Source: Alteromonas abrolhosensis
GTDB lineage: Bacteria > Pseudomonadota > Gammaproteobacteria > Enterobacterales > Alteromonadaceae
Assembly: GCF_001953635.1 (NCBI RefSeq)
Contig: NZ_MEJH01000008.1
Span: forward strand, 119,611 to 183,610
DNA length: 64,000 nt
Direction of reading: 5' to 3'
Part shown: piece after piece, positions 17,066-25,186 of the stretch
Numbering within the stretch: the stretch's first letter is position 1
Layout: each line of letters begins with the position of its first letter
Made by a program: the position numbers and the translations under genes
Notes under the pieces: generated by a model
What the model was told of the DNA's origin: nothing
Seen by the model: only the letters and a program-made list of their open reading frames with translations
Database searches by the model: none

Positions 17066-17202
17066 TGAGTAGAACATCGAATGACGATAGAAGCGACAGC
17101 ATGAACCCAAACAACGATGCTTATTGGGATAGCTTGGACAATCACTCTAACCAATTAAACCCAAACCACGAAGAATATCGTGGTGAGGACGACGAAGACT
17201 AA
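17065..17202 (+). CDS. Tiny acidic hydrophilic protein
   Basis: 45 residues, ending in the acidic run GEDDED, with NPNNDAYWDS and LNPNHEEYRG as near-repeated Asn-Pro-Asn blocks. It overlaps the previous tiny gene by one base and is followed at once by a strong terminator, so the two form a compact operon. One partner is basic and the other acidic, of identical length, which suggests a complex. Function unknown. Confidence 0.65.
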   Translation: MSRTSNDDRSDSMNPNNDAYWDSLDNHSNQLNPNHEEYRGEDDED

Positions 17203-17211
17203 AGGTTGTTG

Positions 17212-17238
17212 AAAAGGGAAGCAGTGCTTCCCTTTTTT
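17212..17238 (+). terminator. Intrinsic terminator of the tiny-gene pair
   Basis: Stem AAAAGGGAAGC / GCTTCCCTTTT with a 3-nt loop and a T-run. Confidence 0.88.
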
Positions 17239-17422
17239 GATTGATAATCAACCTCTCAAGTGTCTGTTTTCTTTACAGTTGTTAGTTGAACCGATTTTTT
17301 TTTAAAGTCGCTTCCCTTTGTGGCGGTGCTTATAGACGACCTTTGAAAAACGGCCTCTAAATTGCTTCATTGCGCGTTCGCTTTTTTGGAGCGAGTAGTT
17401 AAAAATCAAGGAAGTCATAAAA

Positions 17423-18130
17423 ATGATTAAAAAAAGCACATTGATTGCAGCATTATGTATTACCCCTTTCTTTAGTAACTCCGCGATTATTACGCATGGA
17501 AATCTTTCGTTAGACACTCAAACCAACATAGTCACTGATTACTCACAAGGTCTTGAATGGCTTCAGTGGGATGAAACCTTGAATATGTCTCTTGCAGCAG
17601 CTCGCGACGATTACCAAGCTGGTGGCTGGGAAGTTGCTATGTATGATCAAGTTGAGTCACTTTTAAGCAGTCATTTCGGTGAGTCGCTAGGACAGGTATA
17701 TCAAGATGGTTCCCATTCTTGGGATTACTCTGAAGGTGAAGCGTTATATAGTAGCTTTTCAGAGTTATTCGGCGTAACAGGCACGAGTTGTTTTGAAGGT
17801 AATATTTGGTATGACTGTGTTGGTGATTCGAATGTCTGGTCTTCGGCATGGTTTTATAAGGAGTCCCCATCGACTAGAAATATGCCTTGGACTGTCACAG
17901 CCCGCTCAGCGTACTTGAGAGATAGAACAACTAATTCAAACCCACCTAGGGAGTTCGGACAATCGATAGCTCTGAACGACGAGTTTTCTGAATTTTACAC
18001 GCGGCCTACACAAGGAACGGCTCTAGTGCGTGCCATCTCTGAGAGAAATCAAATTAGCGTAAGTGAGCCTTCAGCAATTTTCTTGCTTCTAGGTGCTTTA
18101 CCTCTGATATTCCGTCGAATTAAGAAGTAG
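17423..18130 (+). CDS. Secreted protein with PEP-CTERM-like sorting tail
   Basis: 235 residues. An N-terminal signal peptide (MIKKSTLIAALCITPFFSNSA) leads into SLDTQTNIVTDYSQGLEWLQW, a block common in PEP-CTERM-associated proteins of proteobacteria (TGLxWL pattern), then GGWEVAMYDQVESLL. The C-terminus has VSEPSAIFLLLGALPLIFRRIKK: a short EPS motif, a hydrophobic helix and a basic tail, the shape of an exosortase sorting signal. The protein is expected at the cell surface. No exosortase gene is present in this window. Target or ligand unknown. Confidence 0.72.
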   Translation: MIKKSTLIAALCITPFFSNSAIITHGNLSLDTQTNIVTDYSQGLEWLQWDETLNMSLAAARDDYQAGGWEVAMYDQVESLLSSHFGESLGQVYQDGSHSWDYSEGEALYSSFSELFGVTGTSCFEGNIWYDCVGDSNVWSSAWFYKESPSTRNMPWTVTARSAYLRDRTTNSNPPREFGQSIALNDEFSEFYTRPTQGTALVRAISERNQISVSEPSAIFLLLGALPLIFRRIKK

Positions 18131-18250
18131 CTTGATGGGTTGGCGGTGAAAAGTCGTTCACCGCCCAAATAGCTGAGGAGTTTTGTTCTCAGTTTTAGCA
18201 TTCGCTCTAAAAGACCTGTACCCAGTGCTCCACTCTAGTTAAGCGTCGCG

Positions 18251-18796
18251 CTAATCTTGGGGCGCATCCCCCAGAACCACTACCTCTCTCTTTTTGTAAA
18301 AGTAGTCAGCTAGGTCTAACACGCTTACCAAGGGGCGAGACTTGCGATTTTCTTTCTCGACTTCCATATAGCACAGTTCTTTATAAGCTCCGCTTTTCAG
18401 CTTTGCTTCCGCCGAACCAGCTGAGATTTGAAAAAGTTGAGCAGCTTCAGCAAATGGAACAACTGCGCGATTGCCGAGCTGCTGAAAGAAAAAGGTGGCT
18501 AGTTGGAGTTTTGACATTGACGCGTTTAGCGTATCCACAGACTGTTCGTGAAGACTGATATCTTGCATGTTTTTTGGGGTACTCAGTTTAGCTGACTTGC
18601 TTGCGACTAAATCCTTAGCCACTTGCATCAACGAAATATCACAATCCAATTCCTTCGACTGTGCGAAATACTTTGCCAGATCGGTAAGAAGCGTCTTCGA
18701 AGCAGGTTTAGCTGCAAACCAGGTTGAGATATCACTTGGTTGTATACACTCACTATTGAATTGTTGAACCAGCAATGAAAATAAAATGTTTACCAT
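18251..18796 (-). CDS. Protein with PrtN-like C-terminal domain, probable regulator
   Basis: 181 residues. The N-terminal 100 are helical with no family recognised. The last ~75 (LATFFFQQLGNRAVVPFAEAAQLF ... VLDLADYFYKKR) match the pattern of the pyocin activator PrtN family: a start like FLLMxxxxxxAVIPL, then an xxLADYIDxRR end. In pyocin systems PrtN turns on bacteriocin genes. A DNA-binding regulator of island genes is therefore plausible; the fusion to a longer N-terminal region is unusual for PrtN, which is normally a single short domain. GAGG precedes the ATG. Confidence 0.5.
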   Translation of the reverse strand: MVNILFSLLVQQFNSECIQPSDISTWFAAKPASKTLLTDLAKYFAQSKELDCDISLMQVAKDLVASKSAKLSTPKNMQDISLHEQSVDTLNASMSKLQLATFFFQQLGNRAVVPFAEAAQLFQISAGSAEAKLKSGAYKELCYMEVEKENRKSRPLVSVLDLADYFYKKREVVVLGDAPQD

Positions 18797-19004
18797 CGTT
18801 CAGCCTCTATTTGTTCCGACAGTTAAAAGTGTATTTGGAAAAGCGAGAAATAAACACAACCTCATTTGCGCTTTAGTGAAAATACATATTTCTTTTCAGC
18901 TAACCCATCCTTGAAACCCTATTGAAAGTTTGCGTTATTTCTCTGCTAACCATCGTTTATCAAACCAGCCATTCATGGGCGTACTAATCCACCGCCACTG
19001 TACA

Positions 19005-19316
19005 CTACGGTGCAACTGGCGATATAAAGAAGTTTGCAATTATTTGACGATCTTTCACTTCCAAACGAAACGCAGCTTCGACAAAATCAAATTTCAATGC
19101 ATCTTCGCCAGAACCCGTCCAGACTGCCTTGAAAAAACGGAAGAGAAGGCGGTCGCTTTTAGTCATATAGACACTTTCGTCATCCAGCAACAGCAACTCA
19201 CCATCGTCATGTTTTTCAAAGTCCCAGTATTTTTCGAGCTTTGGGTAATGCTTTAGCATCGAACGAAAGTTAGCCGTATCGGGGTTGGGATCAAAGGTGA
19301 TTTTTGTTGTGAACAT
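19005..19316 (-). CDS. Hypothetical protein
   Basis: 103 residues, soluble, acidic-aromatic (ITFDPNPDTANFRSMLKHYPKLEKYWDF). No recognised family. The ATG has AGAGAG upstream. Neighbours are an PrtN-like regulator gene and a gene-poor stretch with a decayed repeat. Nothing in context points to a role. Confidence 0.5.
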   Translation of the reverse strand: MFTTKITFDPNPDTANFRSMLKHYPKLEKYWDFEKHDDGELLLLDDESVYMTKSDRLLFRFFKAVWTGSGEDALKFDFVEAAFRLEVKDRQIIANFFISPVAP

Positions 19317-19519
19317 TGGTTCTCTCTAAAATGACATATTGTTGCTAAATGTTAGCGATTAGGCATACACAAAGCGCCTTAAAATCAAAATTGTTTGGAA
19401 ATTAGTTTGGTGACTATTAGTTGAGAGTTGGGATGTTGTTACTTGAAGTGGAACAATTGAGTTTCGTCGGAAATCAACGCAGCGTTTATGACGGAAGAGC
19501 GATGGTTACAGAGGTTTTA

Positions 19520-19665
19520 TAAATAAAGCTAGTAAAAATTGGCTTCAGTAGTTCAAAGTGGTTTGAAAAACTACGGTGGAACAGGCAATGAAGGTATGGC
19601 ATAGGCACTCTTGAGGCTCATGTTACGTGCTTCCCGACTTAGAGCTTTTCAACGTTACTCAGACT
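19520..19665 (-). pseudogene. Decayed copy of the 3' end of the gene at 22156-22482
   Basis: Lies in the 549-base gene-free stretch 19317-19865. Bases 19540-19559 are identical to 22143-22162. Homology continues both ways with substitutions and small gaps: a degenerate version of the terminator hairpin lies on one side (AAAGCTAGTAAAAATTGGCTT) and recognisable 3' coding sequence on the other. No open frame survives. The rest of the gap shows only AT-rich sequence that should hold the promoter of the lipoprotein operon. Confidence 0.6.
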
Positions 19666-19865
19666 GAGTTTAACTCTGAAAGTAAGGATAGCAGGAAAAA
19701 GGTTAAAGTGATTTTGTTTGATCTCCTTAAGTGTTCATTCGTTTAGGCTGTACATTAGTAGTGGTCGATAAGAGGATTAGTCTTCAATTGTAAGTATTTG
19801 CATTTATAAAACCTAAGGTGTATAAAAAACAACCAATCTTGATTTTTGTGCTAAGGGAATAGCTG

Positions 19866-20819
19866 ATGATATATATCAAACGAACTACAGTAATTGCATT
19901 GATATACCTTATTTTTGGATGTTCTGGAGTGTATCACAAGCCTGATGTAGGAGATTTTGATGTTAGAACGACACCTTCTTTTTCACTTCTTGAAGCCTCT
20001 AAAGCGACTAATACAGTAATCGATGACAGTAGTTTCGATTTAACTGATAGACAGGTCTATAAGTTTACTTATTTATTACAAGATACTATGAGGAAAAGAG
20101 TAGACCACGGTAGAAAGTGGGAAGAAGGTTTGTCTGCTCTCCAAGTCGTTTTTGCTGCATTCGCATCAGCTTTTTCAGCTTCTACAGGAGTTCATCCCGA
20201 CGTTGTAACAACATTAGCTGGATTGAGCGCTCTTACTCCAGATATTGAAAATATTATAAATGCTGGAGGAAAAGCCCGTGCCTATTCACAGGCATTAGAC
20301 TTGGTGGAAAAAGCAAATGCAACCTATGTTAGGAGCAGAGCTGAGGTAGCAAGTAGCAAAGATGATCTAATACCAAAAGAGCAACTTTCTCCTCAAGGAG
20401 CGCAGTTATTCGTAAGCGTTATGGCGACGCTAAAAATCATGAGGGACTCACTTCTCGAAACTATACCTGATCAAGAAGATATTGCGAAAGCAACAGGGAA
20501 CTACGAACTATTTAGACTAAATACCAACAATGTAGATATAAAAGTTGACTCCTCTAAAGCCAAATTTGTTGACACTATTGGAGATACCAGTCCATTTAAA
20601 CTGAAAAGCGAAGCGCAAAATTATCATAAAGTGACGTTATCACTTATTAAAGGTAAAGAGATAAAAAGGTGTTCCTCTAGTGCCGAAAGCGTCGCTGTCG
20701 TTAGTTGTACAGGTGATAAAGTTAATATAACACCGTTACAAGAAGGTAAAACTAAAATAACAGTGGTTAATGATTCAGGAAACATCGTAAGTGTGACAGC
20801 AGCTATCTCGATTTTTTAA
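19866..20819 (+). CDS. Lipoprotein with C-terminal Ig-like domain
   Basis: 317 residues. The signal peptide ends in LIFGCS, a lipobox, so Cys18 should be lipidated. The central part is helical with AFASAFSASTGV, a possible membrane-active or coiled stretch. The last ~90 residues, ending EGKTKITVVNDSGNIVSVTAAISIF, look like a bacterial Ig-like (BIG2) domain, usual in surface adhesion. It is followed 13 bases later by a second lipoprotein gene with strong AAGGAG. The region is very AT-rich compared with the flanking chromosome. Joint role unknown. Confidence 0.65.
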   Translation: MIYIKRTTVIALIYLIFGCSGVYHKPDVGDFDVRTTPSFSLLEASKATNTVIDDSSFDLTDRQVYKFTYLLQDTMRKRVDHGRKWEEGLSALQVVFAAFASAFSASTGVHPDVVTTLAGLSALTPDIENIINAGGKARAYSQALDLVEKANATYVRSRAEVASSKDDLIPKEQLSPQGAQLFVSVMATLKIMRDSLLETIPDQEDIAKATGNYELFRLNTNNVDIKVDSSKAKFVDTIGDTSPFKLKSEAQNYHKVTLSLIKGKEIKRCSSSAESVAVVSCTGDKVNITPLQEGKTKITVVNDSGNIVSVTAAISIF

Positions 20820-20832
20820 AAAGGAGAGAATG

Positions 20833-22086
20833 ATGAAAGAATTGGCTTTGCTAATGATTGTTTTTCTTACGGCGGGATGTGCAACTCACGTTTATTATGT
20901 TGAACAAGCTTCCAGTCAAGAAAAAGTAGACAAAGAGAGTATAAATATTTTCGTTGATGCATTTGGAAGTATTTATCCCAAAAGCGGCTTAGATTCGAAT
21001 ATCGCGAAGAGTATTGATAAATATGATGGTTTATATGAACTCATAATTTCTGAAGAGTTTGATTGCACTTCAATTAAAGCCTCAACGGAAGTGGAACAGC
21101 TCTGCACGATAAAGGACAAACAAAAAGCCCTTGACCATTGGCGTATTGTGCAAAATAAAATATGGAAGAGTAGAGCAAAGCATATTTATCAGTCATTAAT
21201 CGGAACTGAACGCGAGTTAATAGTTTTGATTCATGGATACAACAATAACTTTAATGAGAGTAGTAATAATTTCGAACTATTCAAAGAGCACATTTCCAAA
21301 TATGCAGAGCCAGAGTCGAGAGAGTTCCTGTTTGTAAACATTCACTGGGATGGTTTTGAGGGGAACCCTATCTCAGGAGCATGGAGCAGGGCACAAAGCT
21401 CTGGGCCTCTGGTTGGATTTCAGTTACGACAACTATTTAACTTGCTGGCAGAGCAGTTTGTAAATAACGGGATTAATCCCCCGAGTTTGAAAATATTTAC
21501 ACACAGCTCGGGGGCATTCATTGTAGGGGGATTACTCGGTAATCCCTATTATGCCTTACCTAATCTACAACAGCCTCAAGAATCTGAATATAAACTGTTT
21601 AGAAAGTATCGTAAGGGAGAACCATCAGATGGTTTATACAGAATTCCAACCTTCTCTTCTGTCACAGTTGGAATGATTGCAGCGGCTACTCCGACATCAA
21701 CTTTTAATGTTCCTTCTGACAAAGAAGAACATAGAGTAGGTCTACTAGCACCTAATAGCTCTCTTGTATTCTCAATTAATAGTCGAGATATTGCCTTGGG
21801 CAAGCTATTTAGAATAAGTAACTTATCCTTTTTGGGAGCCACGGGAGCAGGTGCCGACAAGAAATTGTTTTGCAGGTATCTATCTGGAATGCCAGAGGCT
21901 AAACAAAATGTATTATCTGTAAATGCAATTGAGTTTGAGGATAAGGAAGCTCCTTGGTACAGCGTTTATGATGAGCATAGTCTTGGAGGCAACGGCTACT
22001 TTGCAAGGATTGAAGAAACAAAGAGTTTCTTTGATTCTGTTTTAAATGAGAGGCATGAAAAGAGAAACTTAATAAATTGCAACTAA
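20833..22086 (+). CDS. Lipoprotein alpha/beta hydrolase, DUF900-like
   Basis: 417 residues from MKELALLMIVFLTAGC, with lipobox TAGC. The core starts RELIVLIHGYNNNF, a beta strand and oxyanion-loop region typical of DUF900 alpha/beta hydrolases, and FTHSSGA gives the nucleophile Ser in a variant elbow (HSSG in place of GHSMG). A late DEHS block may hold the His. It is likely a periplasm-facing or surface esterase/lipase. ATG 20833 is preferred over ATG 20830 because it stands six bases from AAGGAG. It pairs with the Ig-like lipoprotein gene upstream. Confidence 0.7.
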   Translation: MKELALLMIVFLTAGCATHVYYVEQASSQEKVDKESINIFVDAFGSIYPKSGLDSNIAKSIDKYDGLYELIISEEFDCTSIKASTEVEQLCTIKDKQKALDHWRIVQNKIWKSRAKHIYQSLIGTERELIVLIHGYNNNFNESSNNFELFKEHISKYAEPESREFLFVNIHWDGFEGNPISGAWSRAQSSGPLVGFQLRQLFNLLAEQFVNNGINPPSLKIFTHSSGAFIVGGLLGNPYYALPNLQQPQESEYKLFRKYRKGEPSDGLYRIPTFSSVTVGMIAAATPTSTFNVPSDKEEHRVGLLAPNSSLVFSINSRDIALGKLFRISNLSFLGATGAGADKKLFCRYLSGMPEAKQNVLSVNAIEFEDKEAPWYSVYDEHSLGGNGYFARIEETKSFFDSVLNERHEKRNLINCN

Positions 22087-22127
22087 TTCAGCGTAAAACT
22101 ACTTTTAGCTTTGTAATATTGAAAATA

Positions 22128-22148
22128 AAGCCAGCTAAAAGCTGGCTT
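22128..22148 (-). terminator. Intrinsic terminator of the gene at 22156-22482
   Basis: Stem AAGCCAGC / GCTGGCTT with a 5-nt loop; on the minus strand it is followed by TATTTTC. It may also act on the plus strand after the hydrolase gene. Confidence 0.65.
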
Positions 22149-22162
22149 CAGTAGTTCAAAGT
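22143..22162. repeat. 20-bp direct repeat, second copy
   Basis: Identical to 19540-19559; the two copies bracket the lipoprotein operon. It overlaps the terminator arm and the 3' end of the gene at 22156. Confidence 0.8.
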
Positions 22163-22482
22163 CTTTTGATGAACTTTGAAACACTACAATTGAACAAGTG
22201 ATGGAAGTGAGGCAGTAGTGCACTTGTAAGTACGTGATGTGTGATCTCTGACTCAAAATGTTTCAAAACTGAAAAGTGGGGAGTAAAATAAACACCCGCG
22301 ACTGTTCTGTACCTTTCCTCCAAAGCCATCATCAAATCCATGCTTAGCAGTAGAAACTCAGTTTGCGCTGCATAATTTCTCACGTAATAGATATACGAGC
22401 CTTCGCTCTCGTATAAAGCAATGTAGTCCTCATCATCTGAGATGCAACGCTTTGGCTGTTCAATGAGCGATAGGTGTGTCAT
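22156..22482 (-). CDS. Hypothetical protein (intact member of the repeated pair)
   Basis: 108 residues, soluble, with an acidic start (DDEDYIALYESEGSYIYYVRNY) and a His-rich end (HHVLTSALLPHFHHLF). No family recognised. AAAAGGA upstream of the ATG and a terminator downstream support expression. A decayed copy of its 3' end lies 2.6 kb away on the far side of the lipoprotein operon. Confidence 0.5.
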   Translation of the reverse strand: MTHLSLIEQPKRCISDDEDYIALYESEGSYIYYVRNYAAQTEFLLLSMDLMMALEERYRTVAGVYFTPHFSVLKHFESEITHHVLTSALLPHFHHLFNCSVSKFIKRL

Positions 22483-22590
22483 GTCTTATTTCCTTTTCTA
22501 GTTAGTCTTATCTTTTAATAAGTCAGTAATAGGGAAATTTTTCTGATAGGGAGACTAAGTAATTATGAATAACAACAAAAAGGAAAATTC

Positions 22591-22914
22591 ATGACTACAA
22601 ATACATACCTATGCTCTGCAATCGTATCCGAAGTTTTTAATAACCTAGCAAATGCATTTATGGCTTATCGAGATGAGTTCGATGGAAGTCAGTACAAAAA
22701 CAATCAGCATATCGAAGACGTTATTATGAATGTCATTTTGCAAAATCACATCGTGTCGAATCCTGCACATTTTCCCGTGATACGTGAACTCATCGGCGTT
22801 GTACTAAGCGAACCGGAATTTTATGCGGAATGGACAGAAGATGATTTAGTTTATTTCTCAAAACAGATGAGGTTGGACTTCCACACAGAAAAAAAAGAGG
22901 AGTTTCCCATCTAG
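22591..22914 (+). CDS. Hypothetical protein
   Basis: 107 residues, helical and acidic, ending in a charged tail (HTEKKEEFPI). AAGGA precedes the ATG. It lies 39 bases before another orphan gene with a shared terminator after it, so they probably form a two-gene unit. No motif recognised. Confidence 0.5.
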   Translation: MTTNTYLCSAIVSEVFNNLANAFMAYRDEFDGSQYKNNQHIEDVIMNVILQNHIVSNPAHFPVIRELIGVVLSEPEFYAEWTEDDLVYFSKQMRLDFHTEKKEEFPI

Positions 22915-22953
22915 GAGCCTAGTTACTTCCAAGGACAAAACAGGAGTAACAAA

Positions 22954-23346
22954 ATGCAAGGCTCAACACCATCTATCATTAGAAAATATTTACGACGCTC
23001 TAGGTCGCCATTTGAAGGAGATGACTCAACAATCCTATTGTTAGCAAACTTTACTGCTGAACCAACTGGCGTTGTTTTGGATTATCAGCGATATATTTAT
23101 TTACATCGCGATAGTGTCGGCAGATGGCTGGGGATATCAATCAGTAATTCTCTTGAGCAGGAAATGGATGACGGAGGTGGTAAATACCGTCAGGGAAAAG
23201 GTGCTCTGTCTGTACTGCTTTCTTACCATGATGAAATCACAAACTTTCTTCGAAATTTTTCTGGTGATGTGGAAAGTATTTTCGGTATCGATGCTGAAAC
23301 ATGGATGATCGCGTGTAAAGCGCGATGGCGAAAGCTTACACGCTGA
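22954..23346 (+). CDS. Hypothetical protein
   Basis: 130 residues with a basic N-terminus (IIRKYLRRSRS) and a mixed alpha/beta body. AGGAG stands before the ATG and a strong terminator directly after the stop. It is the second gene of a small operon with the preceding orphan. No family recognised. Confidence 0.5.
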   Translation: MQGSTPSIIRKYLRRSRSPFEGDDSTILLLANFTAEPTGVVLDYQRYIYLHRDSVGRWLGISISNSLEQEMDDGGGKYRQGKGALSVLLSYHDEITNFLRNFSGDVESIFGIDAETWMIACKARWRKLTR

Positions 23347-23353
23347 TCTTAAT

Positions 23354-23377
23354 AGCCTCCTAGATGGAGGCTTTTTT
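23354..23377 (+). terminator. Intrinsic terminator
   Basis: Stem AGCCTCC / GGAGGCT with a 5-nt loop and a T-run, directly after the gene ending at 23346. Confidence 0.85.
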
Positions 23378-23558
23378 AAGCAATTGACTCATCCTAAGCA
23401 TCGAAGGCTACAACCTACTAAAAATCTCCAGTAAATAATCAACTGTTTAGGAATAGCTGCTCGTTTTATAGTTAAATTTAGACTTAAAGGTATTTGTAAA
23501 ATACATCGAAAATCGTTAACTTAATGAGGCATTTAATTTACTCAAAGGACGAAAAACA

Positions 23559-24140
23559 ATGCTAAGAAAAATCATGGGAACCCTCGCTGCAACAGCACTG
23601 CTCTCAACTACTGCCACTTCAGTATCAGCTAATTCAATCGAAGAAATTAAAAAAAGAGCTGCGGAAATAAATGAACTTAAAGCATTAGTTCAAAGCGCTG
23701 ACCCTGCACTTAGACTTGCTGCGATAGATACTATGCAAAACTCTGATGATTTAGCGATGCGAGAACTTGCTTTTTCTGCTGGAGTAAATGCCTCCGACGA
23801 ATCTGTAGTAGCGTTAACGATTAGAAATAAATTTAGCGAGTTGGATAACTTTATCGTTTCTTTTAATTCTCAGCCAGATAGCGAAGAAGCTAAAACAATT
23901 TATCAGAAAATAGGTGGGCGATTAAATGTTAAAATTAAACAATACAATAAAGAAAAAGGTGTCTTTATAAATAATACAAATTATTCAAATAGTACGGGAG
24001 AATCCAGTTTGTCCGGTTTGAACCTTTTTCTAGGTACGAGATATTGTCATGGCCACTTAAGGTTGGCAGACGACTTGTTATTCAAAGGAACCATAACTTG
24101 CGAAAAGCAACAGTTCCCCGCCACAATAAGCATCTTTTAA
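23559..24140 (+). CDS. Secreted protein, convergent partner of the protease module
   Basis: 193 residues. A signal peptide (LAATALLSTTATSVSA) is followed by a helical region that reads like HEAT-type units (PALRLAAIDTMQNSDDLAMRELAFSAGV), then a beta-rich C-terminal part with two Cys (RYCHGHL, GTITCEKQ). AAGGA precedes the ATG. Its stop overlaps the stop of the minus-strand protease gene by four bases, so antisense interference between the two is possible. Function unknown; location periplasmic or secreted. Confidence 0.6.
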   Translation: MLRKIMGTLAATALLSTTATSVSANSIEEIKKRAAEINELKALVQSADPALRLAAIDTMQNSDDLAMRELAFSAGVNASDESVVALTIRNKFSELDNFIVSFNSQPDSEEAKTIYQKIGGRLNVKIKQYNKEKGVFINNTNYSNSTGESSLSGLNLFLGTRYCHGHLRLADDLLFKGTITCEKQQFPATISIF

Positions 24141-25186
24141 AATATAGTCGCTTCAGAAATTTTAATAAGCCCGTTTTTATTCCAGCTAGAGTAAAATTTA
24201 ACTTTCAAGCGGCGGGCTTTAATACTTCCCAGTTCAATAACTACTTCGCTCTGATTAGGCAATATAGTGCTGCTGGCTGTTGAAATCCATCCTCTTTTTC
24301 CTTCCGATTTTTTAGAGGTAAGCACTTCAATATCTTTTATTCCACTGTCATTAGGAAGACTGAGCTTTAGCCCTTCAATATGATTATAATCAGATAACGT
24401 GAAATCAATCTCTGCGATATCGCCATTTAAAGTAGTTTCATAGTAAGTCGAAGTGTCGCCATCATTGATTAGCTTTATAGACTTTTGGCTCACTGTTGGA
24501 GGCATATTCCAATAAGTCACAATGAAATTTAAATTTGAACCTTTGGTCGGTGCAACTTCGTTAACTTGAGTATCTCCGCCATCAGTAGAAAAAAATGGAG
24601 AAACCGTCTCAAATAGTCGATCCATTCTTAGAACTTTGCCTAAGCCTGTTTTATTGTCTATAGATTGCAGCATTCCTACGGGGACACCTCCCGAGAAGAC
24701 TAAACTCCCACTCATCCCTTTAAAAAACGTTCTTTCTTTTGCTTGTGGCTTGATAGTTAAGTAGATCAAGCCTGTTTCTTGAATAGTAGCACTCATATTT
24801 GAGGGTAACCCGTCACTATTTACTGTAGAGACAATTACAGATTTCGCTTTTTCTATATCCGATTGTTTAACCGATATTGCGTTGTAATCTACTCCACATT
24901 GGTTAGCAAGAGAGCCTGATACATGACCAACCGATAAATCATAGCCGAACGGCTGCAGCATCTGTCCATCTCCTAACGAGCGAAGTTCGTCACTTCCTTT
25001 AACAGTTAGAAACACACTGTTTTCAATTACATGTAGCGGTGAAATAAAGTAACAAAGGTTAAGTCGTTTAACTAAGAAACCTTGTCCAATATCATCACCT
25101 TCGATGAAAACTTGGGTGAAGTTATTTGCGTAACCTGAAGAAATGAAAGAAAGAAATAGAAGGGTAATGTATGAGAGTTTATTCAT
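24137..25186 (-). CDS. Periplasmic trypsin-like serine protease with discoidin-like C-terminal domain
   Basis: 349 residues with a signal peptide ending SSGYA. A chymotrypsin-fold triad can be placed: His52 in ISPLHVI, Asp83 in GYDLSVGHV and Ser159 in KGMSGS, followed by VFSGGVPVGML, the usual strand after the nucleophile. Two Cys (45 and 97) may form a disulfide. From about residue 212 the beta-rich sequence (IKLINDGDTSTYYETT ... ARRLKVKFYSS) resembles an F5/8-type C (discoidin) domain. It is the third gene of a minus-strand operon; its ATG overlaps the upstream stop in ATGA. Protease activity and substrate are inferred, not shown. Confidence 0.62.
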   Translation of the reverse strand: MNKLSYITLLFLSFISSGYANNFTQVFIEGDDIGQGFLVKRLNLCYFISPLHVIENSVFLTVKGSDELRSLGDGQMLQPFGYDLSVGHVSGSLANQCGVDYNAISVKQSDIEKAKSVIVSTVNSDGLPSNMSATIQETGLIYLTIKPQAKERTFFKGMSGSLVFSGGVPVGMLQSIDNKTGLGKVLRMDRLFETVSPFFSTDGGDTQVNEVAPTKGSNLNFIVTYWNMPPTVSQKSIKLINDGDTSTYYETTLNGDIAEIDFTLSDYNHIEGLKLSLPNDSGIKDIEVLTSKKSEGKRGWISTASSTILPNQSEVVIELGSIKARRLKVKFYSSWNKNGLIKISEATIF

